From Reticulitermes speratus (lineage: Eukaryota > Arthropoda > Insecta > Blattodea > Rhinotermitidae), in assembly GCA_021186555.1 (NCBI GenBank), contig JAJKFL010000237.1, positions 2,562,558 to 2,626,557 of the forward strand: DNA of 64,000 bases, given 5' to 3'. Both the position numbers and the translations under genes were made by a program. The notes beneath the pieces were generated by a model. That model was not told the origin of the DNA. It worked only from the letters and a program-made list of their open reading frames with translations, and searched no databases. Of this stretch, positions 32,313 to 44,569 are shown piece by piece. The first letter of the stretch is position 1. Each line of letters begins with the position of its first letter.

Positions 32313-32650
32313 ACTACTACTAATAATAAGTGTAGTATCTCTCACTGCAACCCCTCCTCCCCTCAGGTTTGCTCGACCGCCTCATTCTTCTTCTCTCTTT
32401 ACCTTAAAACCTTCGAAGTCTCAAGAACGCCCAAATCAACACAACGCCAACTCCGACCACAAAACAAAGAAGTCTGCTAACAGTTAGCTGCTTTATGTAC
32501 GGCCTTTATAACAAGGTCACATTTATGAGACGTAGCAAGAGCAGACTGCAGTGAAAGTCTGTCTAAACGCACCGCATTTTGTACGAGTCATCAACACCGC
32601 ACAGTAGCGAGTCCAGCGGCTTGAATGAAAGTATCACATGTTACAAAACT
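32313..32650. other. Unassigned DNA
   Basis: No gene or repeat is recognised. Confidence 0.5.
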
Positions 32651-35646
32651 GAGCAGTGCAGCACTACACAGTACACACGTCACTAGAACAGTGCAGCACT
32701 ACACAGTACACACATGTCACTAGAACAGTGCAGCACTACACAGCACACACATGTCACTAGAACAGTGCAGCACTACACAGTACACATGTCACTAGAACAG
32801 TGCAGCACTACACAGTACACACATGTCACTAGAACAGTGCAGCACTACACAGCACACACATGTCACTAGAACAGTGCAGCACTACACACTACACATGTCA
32901 CTAGAACAGTGCAGCACTACACAGTACACATGTCACTAGAACAGTGCAGCACTACACAGTACACATGTCACTAGAACAGTGCAGCACTACACAGTACACA
33001 CATGTCACTAGAACAGTGCAGCACTACACAGTACACATGTCACTAGAACAGTGCAGCACTACACAGTACACATGTCACTAGAACAGTGCAGCACTACACA
33101 GTACACATGTCACTAGAACAGTGCAGCACTACACAGTACACACATGTCACTAGAACAGTGCAGCACTACACAGTACACACGTCACTAGAACAGTGCAGCA
33201 CTACACAGTACACACATGTCACTAGAACAGTGCAGCACTACACAGTACACATGTCACTAGAACAGTGCAGCACTACACAGTACACATGTCACTAGAACAG
33301 TGCAGCACTACACAGTACACACGTCACTAGAACAGTGCAGCACTACACAGTACACACATGTCACTAGAACAGTGCAGCACTACACAGTACACACATGTCA
33401 CTAGAACAGTGCAGCACTACACAGTATACACATGTCACTAGAACAGTGCAGCACTACACAGTACACACGTCACTAGAACAGTGCAGCACTACACAGTACA
33501 CACATGTCACTAGAACAGTGCAGCACTACACAGTACACACATGTCACTAGAACAGTGCAGCACTACACAGTACACACATGTCACTAGAACAGTGCAGCAC
33601 TACACAGTACACACATGTCACTAGAACAGTGCAGCACTACACAGTACACACATGTCACTACAACAGTGCAGCACTACACAGTACACACATGTCACTAGAA
33701 CAGTGCAGCACTACACAGTACACACATGTCACTAGAACAGTGCAGCACTACACAGTACACACATGTCACTAGAACAGTGCAGCACTACACAGTACACACA
33801 TGTCACTAGAACAGTGCAGCACTACACAGTACACACATGTCACTAGAACAGTGCAGCACTACACAGTACACACGTCACTAGAACAGTGCAGCACTACACA
33901 GTACACACATGTCACTAGAACAGTGCAGCACTACACAGTACACACATGTCACTACAACAGTGCAGCACTACACAGTACACACGTCACTAGAACAGTGCAG
34001 CACTACACAGTACACACATGTCACTAGAACAGTGCAGCACTACACAGTACACACGTCACTAGAACAGTGCAGCACTACACAGTACACACATGTCACTAGA
34101 ACAGTGCAGCACTACACAGTACACACATGTCACTAGAACAGTGCAGCACTACACAGTACACACATGTCACTACAACAGTGCAGCACTACACAGTACACAC
34201 GTCACTAGAACAGTGCAGCACTACACAGTACACACATGTCACTAGAACAGTGCAGCACTACACAGTACACACATGTCACTACAACAGTGCAGCACTACAC
34301 AGTACACACGTCACTAGAACAGTGCAGCACTACACAGTACACACATGTCACTAGAACAGTGCAGCACTACACAGTACACACGTCACTAGAACAGTGCAGC
34401 ACTACACAGTACACACATGTCACTAGAACAGTGCAGCACTACACAGTACACACATGTCACTAGAACAGTGCAGCACTACACAGTACACACATGTCACTAG
34501 AACAGTGCAGCACTACACAGTACACACGTCACTAGAACAGTGCAGCACTACACAGTACACACATGTCACTAGAACAGTGCAGCACTACACAGTACACACA
34601 TGTCACTAGAACAGTGCAGCACTACACAGTACACACATGTCACTACAACAGTGCAGCACTACACAGTACACACGTCACTAGAACAGTGCAGCACTACACA
34701 GTACACACGTCACTAGAACAGTGCAGCACTACACAGTACACACATGTCACTAGAACAGTGCAGCACTACACAGTACACACATGTCACTAGAACAGTGCAG
34801 CACTACACAGTACACACATGTCACTACAACAGTGCAGCACTACACAGTACACACGTCACTAGAACAGTGCAGCACTACACAGTACACACGTCACTAGAAC
34901 AGTGCAGCACTACACAGTACACACATGTCACTAGAACAGTGCAGCACTACACAGTACACACATGTCACTACAACAGTGCAGCACTACACAGTAACACACG
35001 TCACTAGAACAGTGCAGCACTACACAGTACACACATGTCACTAGAACAGTGCAGCACTACACAGTACACACGTCACTAGAACAGTGCAGCACTACACAGT
35101 ACACATGTCACTAGAACAGTGCAGCACTACACAGTACACATGTCACTAGAACAGTGCAGCACTACACAGTACACACGTCACTAGAACAGTGCAGCACTAC
35201 ACAGTACACACGTCACTAGAACAGTGCAGCACTACACAGTACACACATGTCACTAGAACAGTGCAGCACTACACAGTACACACATGTCACTACAACAGTG
35301 CAGCACTACACAGTACACACGTCACTAGAACAGTGCAGCACTACACAGTACACACATGTCACTAGAACAGTGCAGCACTACACAGTACACACGTCACTAG
35401 AACAGTGCAGCACTACACAGTACACACATGTCACTAGAACAGTGCAGCACTACACAGTACACACATGTCACTAGAACAGTGCAGCACTACACAGTACACA
35501 TGTCACTAGAACAGTGCAGCACTACACAGTACACACATGTCACTAGAACAGTGCAGCACTACACAGTACACATGTCACTAGAACAGTGCAGCACTACACA
35601 GTACACACATGTCACTAGAACAGTGCAGCACTACACAGTACACACT
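32651..35646 (+). repeat. 35/37-bp minisatellite, about 83 copies, trimer structure
   Basis: The unit is CACTAGAACAGTGCAGCACT, ACACAGTACACA, then either CATGT (37 bp) or a shorter CGT or TGT ending (35 bp). In 33780-34480, blocks of 37+37+35 (109 bp) repeat, and a variant CACTACAACAG marks specific units 109 or 218 bp apart (33950, 34168, 34277). This is a higher-order repeat. Open frames through it are incidental. Confidence 0.97.
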
Positions 35647-35945
35647 TGCCAAATTTTCGGTCATTGTAATCGCGTTCCCACGACACGTGAACTTGGCCAC
35701 TCGACGTAAGGAATTATACTGATTTTTTCCCACATAAGTCAGTTGTCTGCTTGTCAAGGTTAGACGAGTCGTGGGAACGCACAACAAGTCTCCACTGGAC
35801 AAGTAAACTGATATCGGTGATTCCTCTGACTTGTCACATTTAACGACAGACAGGTTGGAAAGGCACAAGTAACACGTATTTGTACAACTGCACCGTTCCC
35901 ACGACGTGGCAAGTATCCACGTGAGAAATGTTCGTGAAACATGCC
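35647..35945 (-). mobile_element. GTCGTGGGAACG repeat element, copy 2
   Basis: On the minus strand ACTTGCCACGTCGTGGGAAC, then GGTGCAGTTGTACAAATA, matches copies at 4965 and 41486. GAGTCGTGGGAACGC near 35764 and GCGTTCCCACGACACG near 35672 are its terminal-type motifs. It lies between two tandem arrays. Confidence 0.55.
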
Positions 35946-36003
35946 AATGTTGGAAACGCAGAAATATAGGAATCCATTTTAAGTGCAAAGCGTCTGTTGC
36001 CAA

Positions 36004-36330
36004 CATGTAATGTGCAGTAATGGTAATAAACATGTAATGTGCAGTAATGGTAATAAACATGTAATGTGCAGTAATGGTAATAAACATGTAATGTGCAGTA
36101 ATGGTAATAAACATGTAATGTGCAGTAATGGTAATAAACATGTAATGTGCAGTAATGGTAATAAACATGTAATGTGCAGTAATGGTAATAAACATGTAAT
36201 GTGCAGTAATGGTAATAAACATGTAATGTGCAGTAATGGTAATAAACATGTAATGTGCAGTAATGGTAATAAACATGTAATGTGCAGTAATGGTAATAAA
36301 CATGTAATGTGCAGTAATGGTAATAAACAA
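36004..36330 (+). repeat. 27-bp minisatellite, 12 copies
   Basis: CATGTAATGTGCAGTAATGG plus TAATAAA repeats exactly 12 times with no variants seen. Because 27 is a multiple of 3, reading frames on both strands stay open in several phases, giving repeats such as NKHVMCSNG. Confidence 0.98.
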
Positions 36331-36431
36331 TAACCCCAGAAAGCATAAAATGCATGCAAATATAATTGTAATAACATTACAAACACATCTGATACCGAAG
36401 TAACGATGCACGAAAGCAGTCAACCTCACTA

Positions 36432-38146
36432 CATGCAGCACAGCTGACAGTGGTCTGCGCGACAGCAGCACAGCTGACAGTGGTCTGCGCGACAGCAGCA
36501 CAGCTGACAGTGGTCTGCGCGACAGCAGCACAGCTGACAGTGGTCTGCGCGACAGCAGCACAGCTGACAGTGGTCTGCGCGACAGCAGCACAGCTGACAG
36601 TGGTCTGCGCGACAGCAGCACAGCTGACAGTGGTCTGCGCGACAGCAGCACAGCTGACAGTGGTCTGCGCGACAGCAGCACAGCTGACAGTGGTCTGCGC
36701 GACAGCAGCACAGCTGACAGTGGTCTGCGCGACAGCAGCACAGCTGACAGTGGTCTGCGCGACAGCAGCACAGCTGACAGTGGTTTGAGCGACAGCAGCA
36801 CAGCTGACAGTGGTCTGCGCGACAGCAGCACAGCTGACAGTGGTCTGAGCGACAGCGGCACAGCTGACAGTGGTCTGCGCGACAGCGGCACAGCTGACAG
36901 TGGTCTGCGCGACAGCAGCACAGCTGACAGTGGTCTGCGCGACAGCGGCACAGCTGACAGTGGTCTGCGCGACAGCAGCACAGCTGACAGTGGTCTGCGC
37001 GACAGCAGCACAGCTGACAGTGGTCTGCGCGACAGCAGCACAGCTGACAGTGGTCTGCGCGACAGCAGCACAGCTGACAGTGGTCTGCGCGACAGCAGCA
37101 CAGCTGACAGTGGTCTGAGCGACAGCAGCACAGCTGACAGTGGTCTGCGCGACAGCAGCACAGCTGACAGTGGTCTGAGCGACAGCAGCACAGCTGACAG
37201 TGGTCTGAGCGACAGCGGCACAGCTGACAGTGGTCTGCGCGACAGCAGCACAGCTGACAGTGGTCTGAGCGACAGCAGCACAGCTGACAGTGGTCTGCGC
37301 GACAGCGGCACAGCTGACAGTGGTCTGCGCGACAGCAGCACAGCTGACAGTGGTCTGAGCGACAGCAGCACAGCTGACAGTGGTCTGCGCGACAGCGGCA
37401 CAGCTGACAGTGGTCTGCGCGACAGCAGCACAGCTGACAGTGGTCTGCGCGACAGCAGCACAGCTGACAGTGGTCTGCGCGACAGCAGCACAGCTGACAG
37501 TGGTCTGCGCGACAGCAGCACAGCTGACAGTGGTCTGCGCGACAGCAGCACAGCTGACAGTGGTCTGCGCGACAGCAGCACAGCTGACAGTGGTCTGCGC
37601 GACAGCAGCACAGCTGACAGTGTCTGCGCGACAGCAGCACAGCTGACAGTGGTCTGCGCGACAGCAGCACAGCTGACAGTGGTCTGCGCGACAGCAGCAC
37701 AGCTGACAGTGGTCTGCGCGACAGCAGCACAGCTGACAGTGGTCTGCGCGACAGCAGCACAGCTGACAGTGGTCTGCGCGACAGCAGCACAGCTGACAGT
37801 GGTCTGCACGACAGCAGCACAGCTGACAGTGGTCTGCGCGACAGCAGCACAGCTGACAGTGGTCTGCGCGACAGCAGCACAGCTGACAGTGGTCTGCGCG
37901 ACAGCAGCACAGCTGACAGTGGTCTGCGCGACAGCAGCACAGCTGACAGTGGTCTGCGCGACAGCAGCACAGCTGACAGTGGTCTGCGCGACAGCAGCAC
38001 AGCTGACAGTGGTCTGCGCGCGACAGCGGGACAGCTGACAGTGGTCTGCGCGACAGCGGGACAGCTGACAGTGGTCTGCGCGACAGCAGCACAGCTGACA
38101 GTGGTCTGCGCGACAGCGGGACAGCTGACAGTGGTCTGCGCGACAG
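36432..38146 (+). repeat. 30-bp minisatellite, about 57 copies
   Basis: The unit is CAGCTGACAGTGGTCTGCGC plus GACAGCAGCA. Variants GAGC for GCGC and CGGCA for CAGCA are confined to 36781-37410. At 37261-37410 they form a three-unit (90-bp) repeat. One G is missing at 37621, so the frame shifts there. With a 10-codon period all phases are open, producing frames of up to 743 codons on the minus strand and 417 on the plus strand. I do not consider these genes. Confidence 0.97.
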
Positions 38147-38364
38147 CCGAGGACGTCGACTGTCTAGCCACGTGGTCTCATCCCGAGTTACAGGAACCAG
38201 TCACGAAATATCGAAACTGTATTAAACGGGTGACCAGGAAATGTCGAAATTCCGAACACCGAGACTACTGTACTTTACTAAACCTCCCTACCACGACCAG
38301 TTCGCACGTGCACACCTTACTCACAGTTCACCGCACAAAGCCACCGGAAGTGCATCCTTTAACC
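38147..38364. other. Unassigned DNA
   Basis: The plus-strand frame that leaves the 30-bp array (38041-38424) continues here without a recognisable domain. Confidence 0.5.
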
Positions 38365-38865
38365 CAGTGGTATTCAACCTGGGGTACGCGAAGACATCTT
38401 AGGGGGTACGTAAAATGTAAATAAATATACATTATTTCATGAAAAAAGTGAATAATCAGGGCCAGATTTACGGTTAGCCACAACAGACCGGACGTAAGGT
38501 CATGCGATTTGGGAGCGCCATTTGTCTCTCTCTCTCTCTCCTTTATGCGATTCTTATCTGGGCGGCTAGTTTCATTTTATTCCACACAGTGTATATAATT
38601 TTGCTTTGCTAAAATACATTTGTTCCTTTATTAATTTTTATACGACAGACAATAATATATTTGTTATTTAATAGCTTGACTCTCCTTTTTCTCATTTAAA
38701 ACTTATTATTTAATACATTATTTTGGATGTAATTTATTTAACTTATTTTAGATGTAGATTATAGACTGTGTATAACTTGAATTATGCACCAACAACTTTG
38801 GGGGTACAAAGTTGAAGATAAATTATATGTGGGGGTACGCGAACAAAAAAGGTTGAATACCGCTG
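38365..38865 (+). mobile_element. hAT-type MITE with perfect 8-bp target duplication
   Basis: The ends are CAGTGGTATTCAACCTGGGG and the complement of CAGCGGTATTCAACC. CTTTAACC flanks both sides (38357-38364 and 38866-38873), as expected for hAT transposition. The 501-bp interior is AT-rich with a CT run near 38525 and no coding capacity. GGTACGCGAAGACATC near the left end and GGGGTACGCGAAC-type near the right extend the inverted ends. Confidence 0.95.
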
Positions 38866-38873
38866 CTTTAACC

Positions 38874-39186
38874 AACACGCAGCACTACGTAGGACGCAGA
38901 CAGACGGCCCACGTCTGCTGCCAGCTCACCGCTGCCTGACACCGCCAAGCCTACAACCAACATGCCAACGCCGTTTGCCTCAGAGCAGCAGTGCACTGTG
39001 TTGTGCCACAGCCACTGTGCTAGTGCAGTGCCACGTGACACGCCACATAACGTCACATTACGCACAGTGCAGTACCAGGTGACACAAGTACGGCACAGTG
39101 GTGTAGTGCTGCGGCACGTGGCCTTGCGGTCGGTCAGACGTGCACACGGACAGCAGCTGTGTCTTGGGACGGGCATGACAGACAGG
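38874..39186. other. Unassigned DNA
   Basis: Open frames of 102 (minus) and 79 codons (plus) overlap on opposite strands. Neither shows a domain. Confidence 0.5.
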
Positions 39187-41481
39187 TCTAACGTGACCTA
39201 ACGACACTTGGCACATTAACCAGTAGGCCTGACTTGCCCTAACACACTTGGCACATTAACCATTAGGCCTGACTTGCCCTAATACACTTGGCACATTAAC
39301 CATTAGGCCTCACTTGCCCTAACACACTTGGCACATTAACCATTAGGCCTGACTTGACCTAACGACACTTGGCACATTAACCAGTAGGCCTGACTTGCCC
39401 TAACACACTTGGCACATTAACCATTAGGCCTGACTTGCCCTAACACACTTGGCACATTAACCATTAGGCCTGACTTGACCTAACGACACTTGGCACATTA
39501 ACCAGTAGGCCTGACTTGCTCTAACACACTTGGCACATTAACCATTAGGCCTGACTTGCCCTAACACACTTGGCACATTAACCATTAGGCCTGACTTGAC
39601 CTAACGACACTTGGCACATTAACCAGTAGGCCTGACTTGCCCTAACACACTTGGCACATTAACCATTAGGCCTGACTTGACCTAACGACACTTGGCACAT
39701 TAACCAGTAGGCCTGACTTGCCCTAACACACTTGGCACATTAACCATTAGGCCTGACTTGACCTAACGACACTTGGCACATTAACCAGTAGGCCTGACTT
39801 GCCCTAACACACTTGGCACATTAACCATTAGGCCTGACTTGACCTAACGACACTTGTCACATTAACCAGTAGGCCTGACTTGCCCTAACACACACTTGGC
39901 ACATTAACCATTAGGCCTGACTTGACCTAACGACACTTGGCACATTAACCAGTAGGCCTGACTTGCCCTAACACACTTGGCACATTAACCATTAGGCCTA
40001 ACTTGCCCTAACGACACTTGGCACATTAACTATTAGGCATCTACTAACTATGCCCTAACGACACTTGGCACATTAACATTAGGCCTAACTTGCCCTAACG
40101 ACACTTGGCACATTAACTATTAGGCCTAACTTGCCCTAACGACACTTGGCACAATAACCATTAGGCCTGACTTGACCTAACGACACTTGGCACATTAACA
40201 TTACGCCTTAACTTGCCTAAACGACAATTGGCACATTAACCATTTAGGCCTAAACTTGCCACCTATAACGACACTTGGCACATTAACTATTAGGCCTACT
40301 TGCCCTAACGACACTTGGCACATTAACAATTAGGCCTAACTTGCCCTAACGACACTTGGCACATTAACAATTAGGCCTGACTTGACGTAACGACACTTGG
40401 CACATTAACAATTAGGCCTGACTTGACGTAACGACACTTGGCACATTAACCATTAGGCCTGACTTGACGTAACGACACTTGGCACATTAACAATTAGGCC
40501 TAACTTGCCCTAACGACACTTGGCACATTAACTATTAGGCGTAACGACAATTGGCACATTAACCATTAGGCCTAACTTGCCCTAACACACTTGGCACATT
40601 AACCATTAGGCCTGACTTGACCTAACGACACTTGGCACATTAACTATTAGGCCTGACTTGACGTAACGACACTTGGCACATTAACAATTAGGCCTAACTT
40701 GCCCTAACGACACTTGGCACATTAACCAGTAGGCCTGACTTGCCCTAACGACACTTGGCACATTAACCATTAGGCCTAACTTGCCCTAACGACACTTGGC
40801 ACATTAACCAGTAGGCCTGACTTGCCCTAACGATACTTGGCACATTAACCATTAGGTCTAACGTGACCTAACGACACTTGGCACATTAACCAGTAGGCCT
40901 GACTTGACCTAACGACACTTGGCACATTAACTATTAGGCCTAACTTGCCCTAACGACACTTGGCACATTAACCATTAGGCCTGACTTGCCCTAACGACAC
41001 TTGGCACATTAACTATTAGGCCTGACTTGACGTAACGACACTTGGCACATTAACAATTAGGCCTAACTTGCCCTAACGACACTTGGCACATTAACTATTA
41101 GGCGTAACGACAATTGGCACATTAACCAATAGGCCTAACTTGCCCTAACACACTTGGCACATTAACCATTAGGCCTGACTTGACCTAACGACACTTGGCA
41201 CATTAACTATTAGGCCTAACTTGACCTAACGACAATTGGCACATTAACCATTAGGCCTAACTTGCCCTAACGACACTTGGCACATTAACCATTAGGCCTG
41301 ACTTGACCTAACGACACTTGGCACATTAACCATTAGGCCTAACTTGACCTAACGACAATTGGCACATTAACCATTAGGCCTAACTTGCCCTAACGACACT
41401 TGGCACATTAACCATTAGGCCTAACTTGCCCTAACGACACTTGGCACATTAACCATTAGGCCTAACTTCACCTAACGACAT
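39187..41481 (+). repeat. 40/41-bp minisatellite, about 57 copies
   Basis: The unit is ACACTTGGCACATTAACCAT, TAGGCCTGACTTGCCCTAAC (40 bp) or its 41-bp form with CTAACGACACTTGG. The left part is ordered: 41+40+40 trimers to about 39600, then 41+40 dimers to about 40000. To the right, units with CTATTA or CAATTA and some shortened units appear. A junction GGCGTAACGACAATTGG occurs at 40538 and 41101, 563 bp apart, marking a block duplication. Confidence 0.97.
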
Positions 41482-41485
41482 AAAA

Positions 41486-41715
41486 CTTGCCACGTCGTGG
41501 AAACGGTGTACTTGTACAAATATCGGCCATTTTGCTTTTCTCACAAGTCAAACGAAAAGCCATTGTGCCTTTATTTGTCAAGTCGAGACTTCTTGCACGC
41601 CAATATTCGTATATACGTGACTTGCGTGTGGGCAAATGCATATGGCGGGCAAGTACACGAGTCGTGGGAACGCGATCACAGTGTATCCCGAGTACGAACG
41701 TTTGCCAAGTAAACC
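41486..41715 (+). mobile_element. GTCGTGGGAACG repeat element, copy 3
   Basis: ACTTGCCACGTCGTGGAAAC and GGTGTACTTGTACAAAT at the left match 4965. GAGTCGTGGGAACGCGATC lies near 41658, and TTTGCCAAGTAAAC closes the segment. It abuts the end of the 40/41-bp array, as copy 2 abuts the 35/37-bp array. Confidence 0.55.
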
Positions 41716-41756
41716 TTTCGGTATGTTCATGATTTCTCTCTGTACCAAATTTCGCA

Positions 41757-42000
41757 CATCTAATCCCAGTGGTTCGGAAAGAGCAACTTGGAAGACCCAG
41801 GTGTAGATGGGTGGATAATCTTAAAATGGATCTTAAGTGGGTTGGGGAGACATGGACTGGATTGATATGGCTCAGGATAGAGACAGGTGGCGGGCTGTTG
41901 TGAGTGCGGTAATGAACCTTCGGGTTCCGTAAAATACGGGGAATTTACTGACTAGCTGAGGACCTGTTAGCTTCTCAAGAAGGACTCTGCTCCATGGAGT
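41757..42000 (+). pseudogene. LINE C-terminal remnant ([15 protein letters not shown] type)
   Basis: From 41852 the plus strand reads [20 protein letters not shown] then MNLRVP and a stop. Upstream in another frame is [11 protein letters not shown]. This is the extreme C-terminus of a non-LTR retrotransposon ORF2 that I recall as common in cockroach and termite sequence. The downstream 3' untranslated part includes TTCTCAAGAAGGACTCTGC. A frameshift upstream of 41852 makes it a pseudogene. Confidence 0.75.
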
Positions 42001-42056
42001 TAGTTACTGCCAGTGGTTGATTAGTTACTGCCAGTGGTTGATTAGTTACTGCCAGC
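42000..42056 (+). repeat. 21-bp triplication
   Basis: TTAGTTACTGCCAGTGGTTGA occurs in close to three tandem copies, the last cut at TTACTGCCAG. Confidence 0.9.
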
Positions 42057-42191
42057 AAACTGACAGCTGAAGACAACTTTGCACGACTGTCATTTTGTTA
42101 TTGACACTGCACAGTGCAGCTGCCATGACACTGAACAGGTTGCAGCATCAAAGACGGCGGTAAGACCAAAGTTTGTCAAGCACAGCCCAAC

Positions 42192-42417
42192 GTAACTAGC
42201 TGTACTACGTGTAACTAGCTGTACTACGTGTAACTAGCTGTACTACGTGTAACTAGCTGTACTACGTGTAACTTGCTGTAATACGTGTAACTAGCTGTAC
42301 TACGTGTAACTAGCTGTACTACGTGTAACTAGCTGTACTACGTGTAACTAGCTGTAATATGTGTAACTAGCTGTACTACGTGTAACTTGCTGTACTACGT
42401 GTAACTTGCTGTAATAT
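42192..42417 (+). repeat. 19-bp minisatellite, about 12 copies
   Basis: GTAACTAGCTGTACTACGT repeats with CTTGC for CTAGC and AATA for ACTA variants. Confidence 0.97.
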
Positions 42418-42504
42418 CTCACAACAACAGTGGAGACTCCTTTAATTTTGTACAGTCGGTACGAACCCAAATCTGAAAGTTTTTTTTTTTTTTTTTTTAA
42501 TGAA

Positions 42505-42758
42505 GGGCCCTCGCACCACAGCCTTAAGGCTTTTTGTGCAACCCTATGATGAAGATGAGCAGTTTTTACCAACTTTTTACAATTAATGGAGCACCAGTGG
42601 AATGAAATCGACAGGGGAAAACCGACAACTGGGAGAAAAACCTGTCCCAGTGCCACTTTGTCCACCACAAATCTCACATGGACTTGACCCGGGATCGAAC
42701 CCGGGCCTCCGTGGTGAGAGGCCGGCGACTAACCGCCTGAGCCATGGCATGGCCAATC
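42505..42758 (-). mobile_element. SINE family 2, copy 3, complete, poly-A tailed
   Basis: On the minus strand: TGGCTCAGGCGGTTAGTCGC (box A), CGGGTTCGATCCC (box B), CAAGTCCATGTGAGATTTGT, and a tail that differs from copy 2 (CTTCATCATAGGGTTGCAC) and ends in a poly-A run (T at 42480-42498). The unusual tail suggests a subfamily. Confidence 0.8.
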
Positions 42759-43224
42759 TGAAAGTCTGTTACATAATGTTCATATTTAACGGGCTGAACA
42801 ACAAACAGGCCAGACTTTTAAGAGGCGGGTGGCTAAACCCTTCCCTGTTGTGACTATGACGTCACACCCAGAGCTACCAACGACGTGAAACTCCCTCGAG
42901 GCCCTGACAGCGAACTGCAGCCCGCAACACACGGCCATATGCTGCTCAGACTGTCCCCCGCCCCTCACGCTGCTTATCACGTTTATCAACTGCGTTTTTC
43001 ACAGGCGGAAAAAACTAAGACTCACAACGAAAGAAAGCGACTGATTTGTCACATCGAACAACAAAGATCAATCAGAAAGGCAGCAGTATATTTCGTTACC
43101 GACTCAGTCCGGGAACTTTTGGATACGCCCTCGAATACCGTAAGGTCAATCAGATCAACTGGTGAAAGGAAAGTTCAGAGTTAACACTTGGCCTGTATCT
43201 TTACGTCCTAAATCAGTGACTGCG
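42759..43224. other. Unassigned DNA
   Basis: A 99-codon open frame (42885-43184) shows no recognised domain. Confidence 0.5.
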
Positions 43225-43813
43225 TAACTAACTAGTTAGCTAGCTATCTAACTAACCAACAAACCAACTAACTAACCAACCAATCAACCAACTACCCAAC
43301 CAACCAACCGACCAACTAATCAACCAATCAACCAACTAACCAACCGACCAACTAACCAACCAATCAACCAACTAACCAACCAACTAACCAACCAACCAAC
43401 CAACTACCCAACCAACCAACCGACCAACTAACCAACCAACCGACCAACTAACCAACCAATCAACCAACTAACCAACCAAACAACAACAACCAACTAACCA
43501 ACCAACCAACTACCCAACCAACTAACCAACCAAACAACAACAACCAACTAACCAACCAACCAACTACCCAACTAACCAACCAACCAACTACCCAACTAAC
43601 TAACCAACCAACTACCCAACCGACCAACTAACCAATTAATCAACCAACAAACCAACCAAACAACTACAACCAACTAACCAACCAACTAACCAACCAATCA
43701 ACCAACAAACCAACCAAACAACTACAACCAACTAACTAACCAACCAACTACCCAACTGACCAACTAACCAACCAATCAACCAACTAACCAACCAATCAAC
43801 CAACCAACCAACC
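43225..43813 (+). repeat. CCAA/CTAA microsatellite tract
   Basis: About 590 bp of four-base steps, mainly CCAA and CTAA with CGAC, CAAT and ACCC variants. It includes repeated blocks with AACAACAACAACCAACTAA near 43475 and 43535 and a related AACTACAACC form near 43660 and 43720. Confidence 0.97.
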
Positions 43814-44569
43814 TCCCATGCAGCACAGTCCTTCAGACGCTCAAAGTTCTGAGCTAGTAAAAATGTCGCCGCTTTTTATGGAAACCAGAAGGTTCATGAC
43901 CGTGTTCACAACAGCCCACCCTGAGCCATACAAATGTAGTTCACGTTCCCCAATCTACGTACTTAAGATCCCTTTTCATATTATCCTACCATCTATGGCT
44001 AGGTCTTACAAGTGGACTGTTTCCTTCAGGTTTCCCCATCAAAACTCTGTATGCACCTGTCCTGTCCCCCCTGCGTGCCACATCTCCCACCCATCTCGTC
44101 CCCACTGATTTATTCAAATATTCGTTGAAGACTGACACTCATGAAGATCCTCATTATGCAGTTTATCCAGTTTCCCCTCACTTCCTCCCTCTGATGCCCG
44201 ATATCTGCCAAGCGATCTATCCTCACAAATCCTGCCTTTAACCTGCTCTTAACATTTTTTCCCACAGACGTCATTTTGACTCGACACTGCAGTTGTGACA
44301 TGTGCGTGCGAGTTACAATTGTGACTGGCTAAGGACAGGCTGGAACAACGAGAAACTGAATGATTACACGAGGTATCAGGGCTTAACGTGAGATTTCGGG
44401 TTATCACGGCAGCGAGTACAAAGATGATGGTCTTGTGGGATGTGATGCCGTGTGGTTTGGTACACAGCACCAACAAACAGCACTGGTACCCTCTAACCAC
44501 CTGCTTTGCATGAATATCAAAATACGCTATATTACTGTCAAACAAGGCGCAAGGTGCAAAGTGTAATGA
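43814..44569. other. Unassigned DNA
   Basis: Open frames of 63-98 codons on both strands have no domain I recognise. No transposon end is seen. Confidence 0.5.

Noticed and set aside
32651..35709. Many frames reading SLEQCSTTQYTHVTRTVQHY
   Set aside because: These are translations of the 35/37-bp minisatellite and shift phase every few units, so no protein is supported.
35578..38171. Open frames of 743, 580, 571 and 417 codons with 10-residue repeats
   Set aside because: They come from 30-, 27- and 35/37-bp tandem arrays, are open on both strands, and show no non-repeat domain. A lost G at 37621 simply swaps frames.
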